From: Aquilaria yunnanensis
Taxonomy: Eukaryota; Streptophyta; Magnoliopsida; Malvales; Thymelaeaceae
Direction of reading: 5' to 3'
Assembly: GCA_039654915.1 (NCBI GenBank)
Contig: CM077594.1
Location: 86,504,893-86,568,892 of the forward strand
Length of the DNA: 64,000 bases
Within the stretch, counting starts at the first letter, position 1. Each line of letters starts with the position of its first letter. A program made the translations under genes and the position numbers. Below are positions 36,330-48,869 of this stretch, one piece after another. The notes beneath the pieces are model-generated. The model was given only the letters and a program-made list of their open reading frames with translations, ran no database searches and had not been told where the DNA came from.

Positions 36330-37160
36330 TAAAAGTGAATCGGTGCTCAATGGTTCACTTTTAGGGGGTTGATTCACTTTTAAGGGGTCACTGATTTACT
36401 TTCAAGGGTATGATGGTAAATCAGTTACTGTCTAGTTTACATTTAGGAGGGTTACTACTAGTTCACTTTTTGGGGTCTAATGGTGAACCAATAACCTTGT
36501 AAAATTGGACCACCGAAAATCAAATTTTAGGAGGTCACTGGATCACTTGTATGAGTTTAATAGCGAACTGATGATCCCCTGAATGTTAACTAGTGATGAC
36601 CAGTTAATGTTCACATTTAGGGAGGTCAATGGTTTATTTTCAACAGCTTGACGGTGAACCATTGACCCTTTAAAAGTAAATCAGTGAGGACCGATTAACA
36701 TTTAAGGGGTCACTTATTCACATTCAAGGGCCTGAATCGGTTCATTTTAAGAGAATTAAGACTCAATTAGAAACTTTATAAGCTTTTAGGTCTGATTTGG
36801 CAAAATACTAAAATTTTTAGGACTAAAAGTGTTATTTTACTCCAAATGGATGTTGGCAGTGCTTTTTTTCTCTTGTGGAACACTTTTGTACTCACCTTAT
36901 ATGTTTTTGCCCTCCTCTAAACACTTTTGTTTTCCCCTAAGTACTTTCTTCACCATAAATATCACCTTTTCACTTATAAAATCACTTTTCTACAACAAAA
37001 TGTTATTTCTTCACCTTTAACACTTTTGTTCTTTCCTTAATATTTTTTTTGTAACATTCTTATTATCCTCTAAACGCTTTCTTAACCATAAATATTGTTT
37101 TTTATTTTGTGAAAACATTTGCCTTCTGCAAATTGTTTTTCCTCAAAGTATAACCAGTTT
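36330..37160. repeat. GGTTCACTTTTAGGGG minisatellite-bearing element, copy 1
   Basis: From 36330 to about 36740 the words GGTTCAC(A/T)TTTA(A)GGGG, GGTCACTG and their complements recur many times at irregular spacing and in both orientations. The flank 36742-36840 (GAGAATTAAGACTCAATTAG to TAAAAGTGTTATTTTAC) appears inverted at 40321-40430 and directly at 41025-41062 plus 41905-41950. The following CTTTTGT..CCCCTAAA-rich stretch to about 37100 also recurs at 41990-42090. So this is one copy of a dispersed element. Confidence 0.7.
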
Positions 37161-37304
37161 ACTATGCTTCATTTTTAGCTACCCTACTTTATGTTAATTA
37201 GAAAATCATTTGGTGAGATTAATGGGAGTATATTGAGGATTTATGCATAAGATTTATACCTACAAAATAAAACTGGGTCTTGAGAAAGATCAGTCACCTT
37301 CAGT

Positions 37305-37841
37305 CAGTGGCGGAACCAAGATTTTTGGTTCGGGGGGGCAAGCCCGGAGGAGAGTCGGCGGAGCCCGGAGGAGAGAGACAACGTCGCGGTTAGGTAAAGC
37401 TGTAAATTATGACTAATTCACACTAATTCAAAGATCAAGGAGCAAATTGTACGAGTTAGAAACGTTTGAGGACTAATAGTGCATTTAGGCCATGTTAGAA
37501 TTTCCCTTAATGTATAGGGAATAACTACTCACTGGGTCCCTAATTTATTCAGAGCCTACCTTATTGCCCCCCCATCTTTATATTGCCCCCCATCACCGTT
37601 TGGCGTTAGTAGTTGCTTAAAGCTAAAGGGACAACCACCAATTTGGTCCCTAATTTGTTAAGCGCATGCCACATTGCCCCCATCTTTATATTCTTCCATA
37701 TTTTTCGGGGGGGGGGGGGGTAGGAATACTTATCTAATCCTCAACTTCTCTCGATGTAAGCAATTTAGTACCCTATATATCAAAAGTTTCAAAATTTTCG
37801 GGGGGCAGCAGCCCCCCTGCCCCTTAATAGTTCCGCCACTG
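37305..37841. mobile_element. Non-autonomous hAT element with CAGTGGCGGAAC ends
   Basis: Perfect 8-bp target duplication CCTTCAGT at 37297-37304 and 37842-37849. The termini are inverted CAGTGGCGGAAC, followed inside by G-rich runs (GGGGGGGC at the left, GGGGGGCTGCTGCCCCCC at the right on the minus strand). 537 bp, no transposase. The centre holds diverged direct copies of a short segment (GGTCCCTAATTT(A/G)TT, then GCC..TTGCCCCC..ATCTTTATATT) and a run of G at about 37710-37722. Confidence 0.93.
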
Positions 37842-37849
37842 CCTTCAGT

Positions 37850-38981
37850 GGTCGATGAAGGCCAACTACAGCAACAGGCCATTGGGCCAATGGCAGAGCT
37901 GTCCTAGTCTGCTATGTGCTAACCAAAGCAAAATTAATGGACACCGATGATAATAGAAGGGCAAGCAGTCATAGCTATAGTGGAGATAAGGAAGAAAGAC
38001 AATAAAAGTTTAAGAATGGGAAAGATAATAGACAGGCTGGCGGTCATAGCCAATAACGGACGAGATAGTGATGTTGAGCTTAACCAAGAGAAGCTACAAG
38101 GCTGATGAGGACAAACAAATGTCTTGGACAAGGACCAACCGATTATCGGTACACGTTAGATGAAGCTGTTTTGTCGTTTAGTAATTAAAAGTGCTACAGC
38201 AACTTGCGCAGCAACAATATAGAATCTCCCTTTGGTCCATATATCCTATTACGAAGCTTCCAAAAAGGCTATGTCACATAGCAGCAAAGCTAAGGGGCGC
38301 TAAAAAACAAACTTATGAACCCATCCATCGACAATGACATGTCATTCAGGTTCAAACTGAAAAGTTATAGAATTTTCAATGCCCTTTATTTATTCATTGA
38401 ATGCCCATTGAATTATTTGTCTTTTTCCACTCACATTCCCTTTTTCCATTATCAACTCTATGTTTATAGAACTAGAGGTGCCTACAAATTCAATCATTTG
38501 TGGGATTGTTCCCATGTACATTTTACTGGGAATTATAGGTGACGATGATGAAGCAGTTGCCAGATCGGAGAAAGTAAGTGTGGATGTTGGGGACCCCAGG
38601 TTATAGCCTCCTACGCTGTAGGTAGTCTAGCTAGATATGGAGGCTAATGGGTTGAAGTTTATCTCATTGGAAGAGCTGGTTATGGTGCTGGAGAGCAGAA
38701 ATAAGTGGGATCGAAGCTTTGATTCTTTTACGAGTTATGCTTTGATTGGCCATCACTGTTGATGAGTGCTTCATTTTTTGGGCTTATGGGTCACCAGATT
38801 GATCCCCATCTTCACCAGCCCTATAGTGAGAAAAGTCATGGACGTTACAATTTCTTCATTGCCGACAATAGAATCTTAGGAAAAAATTGTTGTGTCTAGA
38901 AAAGTGATTTCACAAAATAAAAAACAGTAAACCTAGTGGAAAAAGTGTTTACCTAAGCACAAAGCTTTTAGAGAATGTTGG
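37850..38981. other. Intergenic DNA, no gene supported
   Basis: Short frames such as 37934-38131 (minus) and 38315-38542 (plus) show no domain. No repeat structure obvious. Confidence 0.4.
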
Positions 38982-40277
38982 GTTAATTGCATTCGTTGCC
39001 CATAACTTTTAATTATTGTCCTATTTTGAACCTTAACCTTGATTTTTTTGCGTAGAAAGTCCTTAATCTCATTTAAGCGTTTCATTTTTGGCATTTTGTT
39101 AACTTGCAAACTTAAGTTTGACTGAAAAAAAAAGTTAAAACTAACTTTAACCATTGAAAACTTTATTTTTGCCTTAAAAACCTAAAAACTTTTATATCTA
39201 ACAATCGAACTACCATTCTCATGACCTACCACATGCATGTTCCCCTCCTGTAACCATCATTCGTGAAAGCCACCAATAGATGGCTTGGTTTTGCAGTGCT
39301 AAGATTGGAGAACAATAACCCTATGATTTTAGGACTCGATTTCACGTTGGATTAGTTCAATTCTTTGTTCGAATCATATTTCAATTTATGAAATTTCATT
39401 GTGACCCGCCTTTTTCACCTTTTTTTGTATCTCGCTGTAGCAGCAATGCCTCTGCCAGTTCTTTCCACTACCACCGGTTGGGGTAGCAAGGCCCCACCCT
39501 CCGCGAGGTCTCCTTGCTCCAGATGTTCTCGTAGTCCCTCTACATCATCTGTCTCCTCATCGTCAAGCACATCACTGATTCAATCTTACCACAAAGGCCC
39601 AAAAACCAGAACTCTCACAAAGGCGCTGATTCAATTGTTTATCTATCAGCTCCACTGTGACTAGTTGTCGCCGTTCCAACCGATCCTCCACGGTACTACG
39701 ATGGTTGCGCGATGCTGCTGGTGGATGCAAAATACTGTCAAACAATAATGAAAAGAGAGGGGTTTTACTCCCCAAAGGCCGTTATACACAAAGAAACCAT
39801 TCATTTTATTCAATATTGCACATACAACAATTAATTTCAAAATGAAAGTTAGGATTCATGAATAATTTCAAAAACCCTGATTTGTTTTGAATCAAAAATT
39901 CAACCAAACAACACGAAATTGAGCCCTGAAACCATAGGGTTATTGTTCTTTGGCCTTAACACTGTAAAACCGAGTCATCAATCAGTGACTTACACAAACG
40001 GCGGTAGCTAGAGAGGGACAGGAATGTGGCGGATTGTGGGAATAATGGTTTGATTGTTAGATATGAAAGTTTCAAGATTTCTAAGGTAAAAATAAAGTTT
40101 TTAGGGGTTAAAATTAGTTTTTAACTTTTTTTTTTCCTGTCCAACTTAACACCTCAAGTTAATGGAAAGTCTAAAATGAAACACTTAAACGAGGTTAGGG
40201 AATTTCTATGTAAGAAATCGAGGTTAGCGTTCAAAATAGGACAATAATTAAATGTTAGGGGCCACGATGCAATTAAC
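38982..40277. mobile_element. Mutator-like non-autonomous element, copy B (TIRs of about 420 bp)
   Basis: Left arm 38982-39400 and right arm about 39850-40277 are inverted copies of each other along their whole length, from GTTAATTGCAT..CG(T)TGGCCC through CTTTATTTTT(A/G)CCTTA, TCTAACAATC(A/G)AAC and AGAACAATAACCCTATG. Flanks TAGAGAATGTTG and TAGAGGATATTG next to the ends match at 10 of 12 positions, in the size range of the 9-11 bp Mutator duplication. Both arms are homologous to the left arm of the element at 5750. The 450-bp centre is GC-richer and unrelated to the centre of copy A. No transposase. Confidence 0.82.
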
Positions 40278-40320
40278 TTAGAGGATATTGAAAGCGATGG
40301 CCACCATCTATTTTTTGGGA

Positions 40321-42130
40321 AAATAACACTTTTAGGCCTAAAATTTTTGGTATTTTACCAAAGTAGTTGTAAGGCTTATCTAGTTTCTAATTGAGTCCTA
40401 ATCCTCCTAAAATGAACTGGTCTACATTTAGGCTCCTATTTGTGAATCGGTGACCCCTTAAATGTAAACCATTCCTCAATGGTATACATTTAGGGGGTCA
40501 TTGGTTCACAAGCAGTGGTTTCAATATGAACTAGTAAAGAATGGTTCACATTTAAGTAGTCACCAATTCACAAACGGAGGTCATTGGTTCACAAACAAGA
40601 GGCTTGAATGTGAATTACTGACCCCCTAAATGAGAACTAGTCTTGATTGATTCATATTTAATATACTAATTGTAAACCGACGACCCTTTAAATGTGAACC
40701 AATTTAAAACCTTCTAGATTAGTTCACATTCATGGGGCACTAGTTCATAATCAGGGGCTGGAATGTGAACCAATGACCCCCTGAATGTGAATAGGTTTTG
40801 ATTGATTCACATTTAGGGATTCACTGATTTATAATTGGAGGCCTGAATATGAACCGGTGACCCTCTAAATGTGAACCAATCTGCAACATTCCAAACTAGT
40901 TCACATTCAGGAGGTCACTGGTTCACAACTTGAATACAGTGACCCCTCTGAATATGAACCTGACTTGTTTTATTCACATTTGGTTCACATTCAAGGGGGC
41001 CATGATTGTGAACCAGTTTATTTTAGGAGAATTAAGACTCAATTAGAAATTGTATAGATCAAATTAAACTGATTCGGTGGCTATATGGGGTTACCGTGTG
41101 GTGTAGGTTTTAAAAAATAATAAACTGATATGCATGCGGTGTGGTTTGGGTTTTAAATTTAAAACCCAGTTAATCCGAACCGAACCAAAACCTTTCTTGG
41201 CCCAAGAAAGAAGTTAAGCCCAACTTTCTTTCCTAACCCAAGTAGATGAGTCCAACTCTCATCCACCAGTAAGCAACAGGCTCATACTTTTTTGTTTACT
41301 TTCAAGTTCATATGAAATTTGCTACATTTTTCATTACTAAAAAACACTATCATCTGGAGCTAAACATTAGTAAGTACGTAATTCGTAGTTGCTGGCCTTA
41401 AAATTCTTAAATATTCCTCAAAATATGCTTTTCTAAGATTGTTATCTTTAGTTTCCCTTGTTGCTCAGTGGTGAGACATTTTTGGGTATCACAAGTAAAA
41501 TTGTCTTATAAATTATGTGTAATTAGTAGAGTAACCATGTATTTCACAAACACTCCAGTGACTAAAGTCCCATCCATAGTTTTCTTCTTTTTAGAGTCCT
41601 GGGTTTAATGACAATACTAGGACATGATCTTATATATACTGTTTATTCTTATTTAAAAATTTAACTTCCAATTGCACAACTTTACTTGTCAACGAGTGTT
41701 GTTAAGTAACCTAAATTGTTTTACAGGATAAATAATATAAACCGGTCATATCAAATCGACCTAAACCACATTCTATATGGTTCTAGTTTTAATCGGGTTT
41801 AATGGTATGAGGTGTGGTTTAGGCATTATATTGGGCAATTCAGTCACCTATATGGTATAGTTCGGGTTTAGAGTAAACTCGGTCAAACCCGCCCCATGAA
41901 TATCTTAGGTTCTAGGCTTGATTTGACAAAACACTAAAAGTTTAGAGTTGAAAATTTTATATCCCCTCAAATAGTTGGTGACAATTATTTCTTCATGTTT
42001 TTTTCTCCCCTCCAATGCTTTTGTACCCCCAAATGCTTTTATTCTCTTCCAAACACTTTTATTTTCCCCTAAATGCTTTTCTCACCTATGATATCACTTT
42101 TTTCACTTATGAAGAAGAGGATGTGTAAAA
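40321..42130. repeat. GGTTCACATTTAGGGG minisatellite-bearing element, copy 2, interrupted
   Basis: Left end 40321-40430 is the inverse of 36742-36840. From 40430 to 41020 the words GGTTCACATTTAGGGGGTCA, TGGTTCACAA and complements recur at least a dozen times. The right copy of the inverted end starts at 41025, breaks at about 41062 and resumes at about 41905 (TCTAGGCTTGATTTGACAAA). The intervening 840 bp, with CCGAACCGAACC and GGGTTTAATGGTATGAGG words, looks like a later insertion, but its ends show no clear inverted repeat or duplication. Confidence 0.65.
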
Positions 42131-43171
42131 TTGAAATTTCTTTATTTTTCCTGCCTATCCTCCACGTAACCGGCTGTCTCCCCACTCCTAACTTTACTTT
42201 TTTTTATCATTTTCTGGATCATATGCTGCGGCTACTTACCGGAGCATCAAAATAGAAAGCTCAGCACTAAATAAGACAAACCTAAGAATCTATATGCACA
42301 AAAAGAGACAGATGTGAGCCTGTGAGGTAGAATCCAGACCGCAGAGGCCAGGTAAAAGCGAGTAAACCCAGGTAGAATTTAGGAAGCGGTTCGGTCCGGT
42401 TGTCATATATTCCGCGTGAATGTTTAACTGCCAGTTTGCCACGCCACGCGGAGCAGCGTTCCCGGTTGGAACTTAGGAACAATGAATTTGCTCTTTTTTT
42501 TTTTGTCTTTTTTGGGGCAGCAGCACAACAACTTGGTTCAACGCAATCCAACTCCAAGCCAAATATCTCACCTCACCTCCTCCTATCGCTTTATATTCTC
42601 GCCAACTGCCACCAATATCAATCAGTTCTCGGCTCAAATCAAATCCTCCATCCTTCGTTTTTCTCGTTGCTCCTTCTCTAGTTCCCGTTTCACCTTCCAA
42701 CCCATCGGAAGGCTCGCCGGGAACCAGGGGTTACTGGTATTGCATTCTTTCTTCTCTACCTTTTCTCTTTGGATCAATCTCATGATGCTGTTTATACGTT
42801 TGATGATCATCCGATCGTCTAAACCCCAATTCTCAGTTTCGATCGCCCCACAATTTGATTTCTTCCCTCTTTCTTCATCGTTCACATGCTTGGGTTGGGG
42901 CCCAGCAATGATGACGATTTTTTTTTTGTTTTTTGTTTTTTTTTGTTTCAATTACTGTTTGTTTGCTTGTTTATGCGATTCGATGCAAATTGAATGATGT
43001 GGTTTTGTTCTCTTCTCTCAAAGTTTCAGTCTTGTGATCGTGAATGGTCTAAGTTGTGACCTTTTCGTTATTGTTTGATTCAGGCAATTGAGTTCTTCAG
43101 GAGAAAGGTTTTGTCTTGTTGGAAGTTACTAGTTAGTGGTGTTGGTAATTGTTTTGGGGGTTGAATTGAGG
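42131..43171 (+). promoter_or_regulatory. Promoter and intron-bearing 5' leader of the OTU gene
   Basis: From about 42480 the sequence is CT-rich, as in a plant 5' UTR. CCAGGGGTTACTG^GTATTG at 42736/42737 is a possible donor and GATTCAG at 43077-43083 a good acceptor, so a leader intron of about 350 bp is likely. The open frame 42482-42997 lies across this intron and has no domain; I treat it as leader sequence. Confidence 0.55.
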
Positions 43172-45313
43172 ATGAATAATGGAACTTGGAGGGTCGGTGA
43201 ATCCTCTAGCTCTACTTCCTGGAGCAGTCAACAGGACACAGAGGATGACCATGTGATTGCTGCTGTTCTGTCTGAAGAATATGCCCAGTTGGATGGAGCT
43301 GTTGCTAGGCGCCTTTCTAATCTTGCCCCAGTTCCTGTAAGTTTCTTCATTTCCATTTTGTAGTAGATCACTTACTTGGTCGTTACGAAATAAAATAAGC
43401 CCTTGATTTGCTCACAGTCCAGGACACATTTCAATTGTACTTCTGCTGTTAGCTCTTATTAGTTTTCAATCATATACGCTACTTGTTTTAATGAAGACAT
43501 CTCATGCTGCAATTTATTGATATTTCAGCATGTTCCACGGATAAACACATATATCCCCAACGTAAGCGAAGCAGGTTTGGATCACGAACGACTATTCCAG
43601 AGGTGTGCATCATTATTTTGATCATCTGCACTTGCTATTGTATTGGATGGCGGCAATAATCTAAGCAAAGTTTTGACGTTTCTCAGGTTACAGGTCTATG
43701 GGCTTTATGAAGTAAAGGTCTCTGGTGATGGAAATTGTCAGGTATCTATAGCACAAATGTTCTATGTTCCATCTTGTTCATTCCTCTTTCGAGTACTTTC
43801 TAGCTGATGTAAATGTCACATTTTTAACAGACAGATCTTAAAAAATTTGCAGTTTCGTGCACTTTCCGATCAAATATACAGGTCTCCCGAATATCACAAG
43901 CATGTGCGTAAAGAAATTGTTAAACAGGTAGGGTATTCAACTCTATTTGAATCTGTTTAAGTTATATTATAAATTTGTCTTGCTACTGAGCTTCTTACTG
44001 AAGCTCTTTTTTCAGTCGATGTGACTTGTACTGCTAGTAATCTTACGAACCATGTAAACTTGTTTGGTGATTGTTGAAGGGGTTTTTGAGTAGGGATAAG
44101 GAGAATGTTGAATTTGAATTTGAAAAAAGCTCTGTGTAACATAGTTTTCTATAATATTTTCTTTGTTGATTGACAAGCAGATATTGACCTTTTTTCTGCC
44201 AACTTGTCTTTTAGCTCAAAGACCATCCCTCACTGTATGAAGGGTATGTTCCGATGAAGTACAAGAAATATTACAAGAAAATGGCTAAGTATGCCATTCC
44301 TTGAGGTTTATACAATATTACTTATATGGATGATGGGTTATCTCTGGTATTGATACTTCATTCCTTCCGCTGGAAAATTCTGTATTACAGATTGGGCGAA
44401 TGGGGGGACCATGTTACCTTACAAGCGGCTGCTGATAAGGTTAGAATTCTGCAACTAACCAGCTATGTGTAACTTTGTCTTGATTTTTCTCCCACTACTA
44501 ATGGGTCTTTTGGTAACTGACTAGTTTGCATGTTGCAGTTTGCAGCAAAGATATGCCTGTTAACTTCATTCAGAGATACCTGTTTTATCGAAATTATGCC
44601 TCGATTTGTGGCTCCTAGATGTGGTAAGCGAAATTTTGAAGACTTGTGCTTTTGAATGAATCTTGTTTACTCGACAACATCTTGTTGTGTTTTAATCCCT
44701 TGATATTTTATTTAAAACAAAAAGGAAACTCTAAAAAATTGCAACACAATCAACCTAATCAAGTAAATATTTGACGTTGCTGTCTTGTAAAGTTAGCCCC
44801 TGAACGAGAAAGTTAAAAACGAGGTAGAAGGGTAATTAAGGGGAAAGGTTTTGTAACACTTGGAAAAGGAGTTGGATGGCTGAAACAGATGACCCTTTTA
44901 GTCACTGAGACATAAAAGGCTTGGGGGGCGGTGCTGGAATTACCGTGCTTCCGGTTGTTTGGCATTATAGGTTATAAGGTTACAGCTCAAATTTTGGCAT
45001 GATCATTATAGAATTTTAGATGCATGACCATATATACTATTATCAATTTTCAGTTTTTATTCTTATTTCTTGCTCTTCTGCTTGTTATCTGATGCAGAAT
45101 TGTGGTTAAGTTTCTGGTCTGAGGTACACTACAACTCACTCTATGAAATCCAAGGTTTGTACACTCTCTACTAGTACAACTACTACTGCTATTACTACTG
45201 CTACTACTACTACTTGAAAATTTTTCATTTTCTAGCTTGAGCTTCAAACAAAGTTGTTTTGTTCCACAGATATCCCTGTACAGAAGCCGAGGAAGAAGCA
45301 TTGGTTGTTTTAG
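43172..45313 (+). CDS. OTU-domain cysteine protease (deubiquitinase), 9 coding exons
   Basis: Exons 43172-43336, 43529-43602, 43687-43741, 43853-43927, 44215-44288, 44391-44439, 44539-44623, 45098-45154 and 45270-45313. All introns are GT..AG and phases agree, giving 678 nt, 225 residues. The N-terminal 55 residues are Ser-rich (GESSSSTSWSSQQ). The OTU core follows: VSGDGNCQFRALSDQIYR with Asp94 and catalytic Cys97, then GEWGDHVTLQAAADKFAAKI, and LWLSFWSEVHYNSLY with catalytic His203; the basic C-terminus ends KPRKKHWLF. This is the layout of the small plant OTU9/10/12 group, which cleaves ubiquitin chains in cytosol or nucleus; chain preference cannot be read from sequence. The catalytic residues are intact and there is no lesion. 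Confidence 0.94.
45175..45217 (+). repeat. (ACT)n microsatellite in the last OTU intron
   Basis: About 40 bp of ACT/TGC-type triplets (ACTACTACTGCTATTACT and so on) inside the intron 45155-45269. Length polymorphism would not affect the coding sequence. Confidence 0.85.
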
Positions 45314-45737
45314 GAAGCAGAGTTTTGACACAAACATCGATTTCTTGATGTCTGAAATATATAGCTTGTCTTGTGTTGCCCACGAGCCTTACCTTGAACG
45401 TTCTTAGTATTCTTCATTTTTTACCTCCACCCACTGTAAAGAAAGATTATTCTGGTTTTGATTGAAATATATACCTCAGTGAAAAAAAATTTTATTCACC
45501 TGTCAGGCTAATTTTGGCTTTCACCATTATTCCATATAATAAACATTATGGATTTAATTCATACGGGGAACCATATGTGAAAGGTACCGACTTATGCCTC
45601 TTTTTAACTTTAAGTTGAGCGATTTACCTATGGCGAGATGGGAACCTAACAGACATAGCAGGTGAAGTGCTCTCGGAAGTAATATATGTACATATTTCAA
45701 TTATTTGTGTCCTAATATATGTCTTACTCCTTTCGTA

Positions 45738-45965
45738 CCAAAATTATTGTAATATATTTTATTTGACGCAGTTTTAAATTTTTGTAACATTTTTCATGTT
45801 TAGTAAATTATTTTACAATGCTATTGTTTAAACTATTATTTTAACATCCGTTTTTTTCAATTTTATCAGTTCATATATAAAATTTAAAGATAAAAGTGAA
45901 AACAATATAGTATAACGTTTTTCAATTTTTTTAATCTTTGTACTAAACAAAATAGTTCAATAGAT
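45738..45965 (+). mobile_element. Stowaway-like MITE
   Basis: Starts ACTCCTTTCGTACCAAAATTATTG and ends with AACAAAATAGTTC..GATAGAGTATTTT. Internal words (TTTAGTAAATTATTTTACAATG, TTTTTTTAATCTTTGTACTAAAC) are shared with the elements at 9172-9400 (inverted) and 60255-60475 (direct). About 230 bp, AT-rich, non-coding. Confidence 0.65.
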
Positions 45966-46257
45966 ATAGGATAGAGTATTTTCTTTCCATCTTTAATCTT
46001 ATTCTGAAAGTAACATTTCTATTTTGTAAAACCCAAAAATGTTTATTATTGTTGTAATTATGGTACTTAGTAAAAGGTTGAAAAAACATACATAATATGT
46101 TTTGTACAACACAATAATCATATTTTTTGCAAAGCTATGAAGGACTCAAAATCTGACTCAAAGCGACAACTTATCATTAAATCTCGGTTAAGGCATGTCC
46201 TACTTTGAAACCTATGTTTTCAAAATCATAATAATGGGGCTATCTCGAAACCCATAC

Positions 46258-46270
46258 TGGCATCAGAGCC
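46258..46270 (+). promoter_or_regulatory. Pararetrovirus minus-strand primer binding site
   Basis: TGGCATCAGAGCC differs at one base from the TGGTATCAGAGCC complementary to the 3' end of initiator tRNA-Met used by caulimovirids. It lies about 77 bp before the first ORF. Confidence 0.8.
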
Positions 46271-46346
46271 TTATTGTTCATTTTTTCTGAGAAGTTGTAT
46301 GGTTAAGAATTTCTTGTTGATCCCTTGACCCAGATCATTCCCAAAT

Positions 46347-47330
46347 ATGTCAAGAACTTCTACACCAACACTCACTTCTACAACATCTTTCCTGTCATCT
46401 ACAGCATCTCACTTGGATTCTCTTTGTAAATTCAAGTATCTTTCTGAGGAAGATAAGGTTCCCTTGACCGATCTCCCTCTCATCAATTTGTATAAGACAT
46501 TTGTTAAGCCCACTCACTCTCTTACAAAGACAATGAAGAGTTTAGTCTTTCCATCATGAAGGTTTGTTAAAGAGTTTGTTCAGGTTACAAAGTTTGATTA
46601 ACATACTCTTCCTGCTACATCCAAAGAGCAATATGTTACTCTGGAGATTTCTTCTTATTTTCCAAGGCAATGGATTACAGATGGTTATACCCATCTCCAC
46701 TTTGAAGCTGTTTGGCTCACTCATACATATCATGGAAGAAAATGACTACCAGTCACTACACGATTGGCTCTTCTCAATTCTAGAAACAAGAAGTATAAGC
46801 ATGCTTGTATTGGCACGGTTGAGACCACTCTCAACACCGGTACCATACTTATTACATTCTTCCCCAGTTTCTATATGGCTCTTCAAGATCCACTTATTCT
46901 TTTAGCTTTGAAGATCCAATTACAGACTACTGGTGCAGAACAAATCTCTTCCACACTGGCAGAGCACTTCACTATCAGATGGCGTATCGAGCCCAGAATC
47001 ATGCCCTAGATTTCTCTATGCCGAATATGAACAATGATGCTTTGTATCTATCTGTCGATGCGACACATGTTCCCAATAAGACTTATGGTCCAAGGCAGAT
47101 CCCACAAGAAGAACTTCAATGGTTAATCCCTGCTTCATGGAGTACAAGATACGAGTCTCTCAATCAACAGACAGAACTAGTTCAGTCAAAGAAACCCCTT
47201 TTTCTTGATAAAGGAGAGGGTCATACTGAAATATTCTTCCAAAAAGAAGAATTGACTAAAGACACTAATGTATTTTCCACACCTGCAATTCTATCCATAA
47301 TTAGAAAACTACAAGAGCCTCTATAGGTTC
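46347..47330 (+). pseudogene. Pararetrovirus movement-protein region, broken
   Basis: The first ATG after the primer site is at 46347 and its frame stops at 46557. The coding sense then passes through at least three reading frames (46564-46905, 46764-47009, 46979-47326), showing repeated frameshifts. The third segment has ALYLSVDATHVPNKTYGPRQ, a block I recognise from movement proteins of florendovirus-type sequences. In intact relatives this domain is the N-terminal part of a large polyprotein and moves virus through plasmodesmata. Confidence 0.75.
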
Positions 47331-48869
47331 CAATTGAATCATTTAATTATAATGGTTTTCCTATTTTTCAGTTTCAGGATAGCAACAGTCACAAATACTT
47401 TAATGTTTGTGATTGTCCTGATTGCATATGTCTTCTTGATGAAAATGATGATTATTCAAAAAGTCAATGATATGAAGATGGTGATCCTGAAGCCGGATTA
47501 CTTGGTGAACCCTCTGGCAAATATGACTATTATATCCTCTATTCCTATAAAGAAGAATCACCACCATCTCCGCTTTAAGAAAAACTATTTGAACTTTCTC
47601 TTCCATCTCCAGAAGTTAAGATTGCTTTTTATCCCTACTACAAGAAGGCACTCAAACAGCTCAGGAAAGAATAACCTCCACCAATTACTCTTGCAATAAA
47701 TATGTTTGAGATGAAGAATGAGGATTTTCCCCTTTTGAAATTTAAAGATTCTTCTACTTTAACCAAATATCGTTGGAAGGTTGCCCAATCAACAACAGTT
47801 GATTTTGATGGACGCAAAAAAGACACTTTTGCATCTAAGCAAGTTCTTAATTGGCAATCAAAGAACATGTTGTCTCAAAACAAAGTCCTCAACAGAATCG
47901 AGTACAATCAAGTCCTCAACAGATTGATCATTTGACCCAGTGCCAACAAAGGATTAATTATCTTCATAATGAGATTTTGAGTTTAATTCAAGGCAAGAGA
48001 ATTTCTCGATCCAGGAAGGGAAAATTATGCATCTTAAGTAGAAACTCAAGTATCTCCAAGACCAACAAATACCCATATTACCAGACCCTTATGCTCTACT
48101 TGTTATATCTACTCACCCATTTCTTCACTTTCTTAGCCCAATATATTCAAACCCAGTTCTGACATTTGCTACCCTTACATACCCAATTGACAATATAATT
48201 GTCACACCTTATTCTCTTTATCCAAAAAATTGACCTAGGCCCAAACCAAAGCCCACATATACAAAACCACTGTCTATATCTACTTATTCAGAACCCATCA
48301 GGCTCATGTCATCTCAGGATCAAAAATTGAAAGGCCCAATGCCTTCTAAGTATCCAAAGCAATGAATTTCTAATCCTTCGATTAGAATCCAGGAGCCATC
48401 ACATGAGGCTTTGACTATTTAGTCCAATCCTATTACTTGCTTCCTTAATCATCAGCTTCAAGAAGCCCCATCTTCTTTTGGTGTCTTTGCTGTGATACCA
48501 GACTCCAACCCATCTGAAGAATATGAAGATTTTGACAATGATTCATTATCATCATCCTTCTCTTCAGACCTTCAAATCTACATGGCCCAAGGAGCTTTGA
48601 GCCAACACACTCAGCAAGCTCAACCAGCAAAATCTGGTACATTGGAAGCTCGCTCTGGCCCTGTGCCATAGGCACCTCTTCAGGCTCCTTCACAAAAGCA
48701 ACAACGACCTTAATAGCCTCCTTTAGCTACAGCACCTCAGCCACCACAGCCACAACCTCAAGTGGTTATGGAAGAAGATATTCCTTTCATGAATATCGGC
48801 CAATCATGGAGTCTTCCATCATCACCTATCACCTTCTCAATTGATGGAATTCCTCCAAGCTAGTGGCAT

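Noticed and set aside
42482..42997. 171-codon frame upstream of the OTU gene
   Set aside because: Phe/Ser-rich translation of pyrimidine-rich leader and intron sequence; ends before the OTU start and carries no domain.
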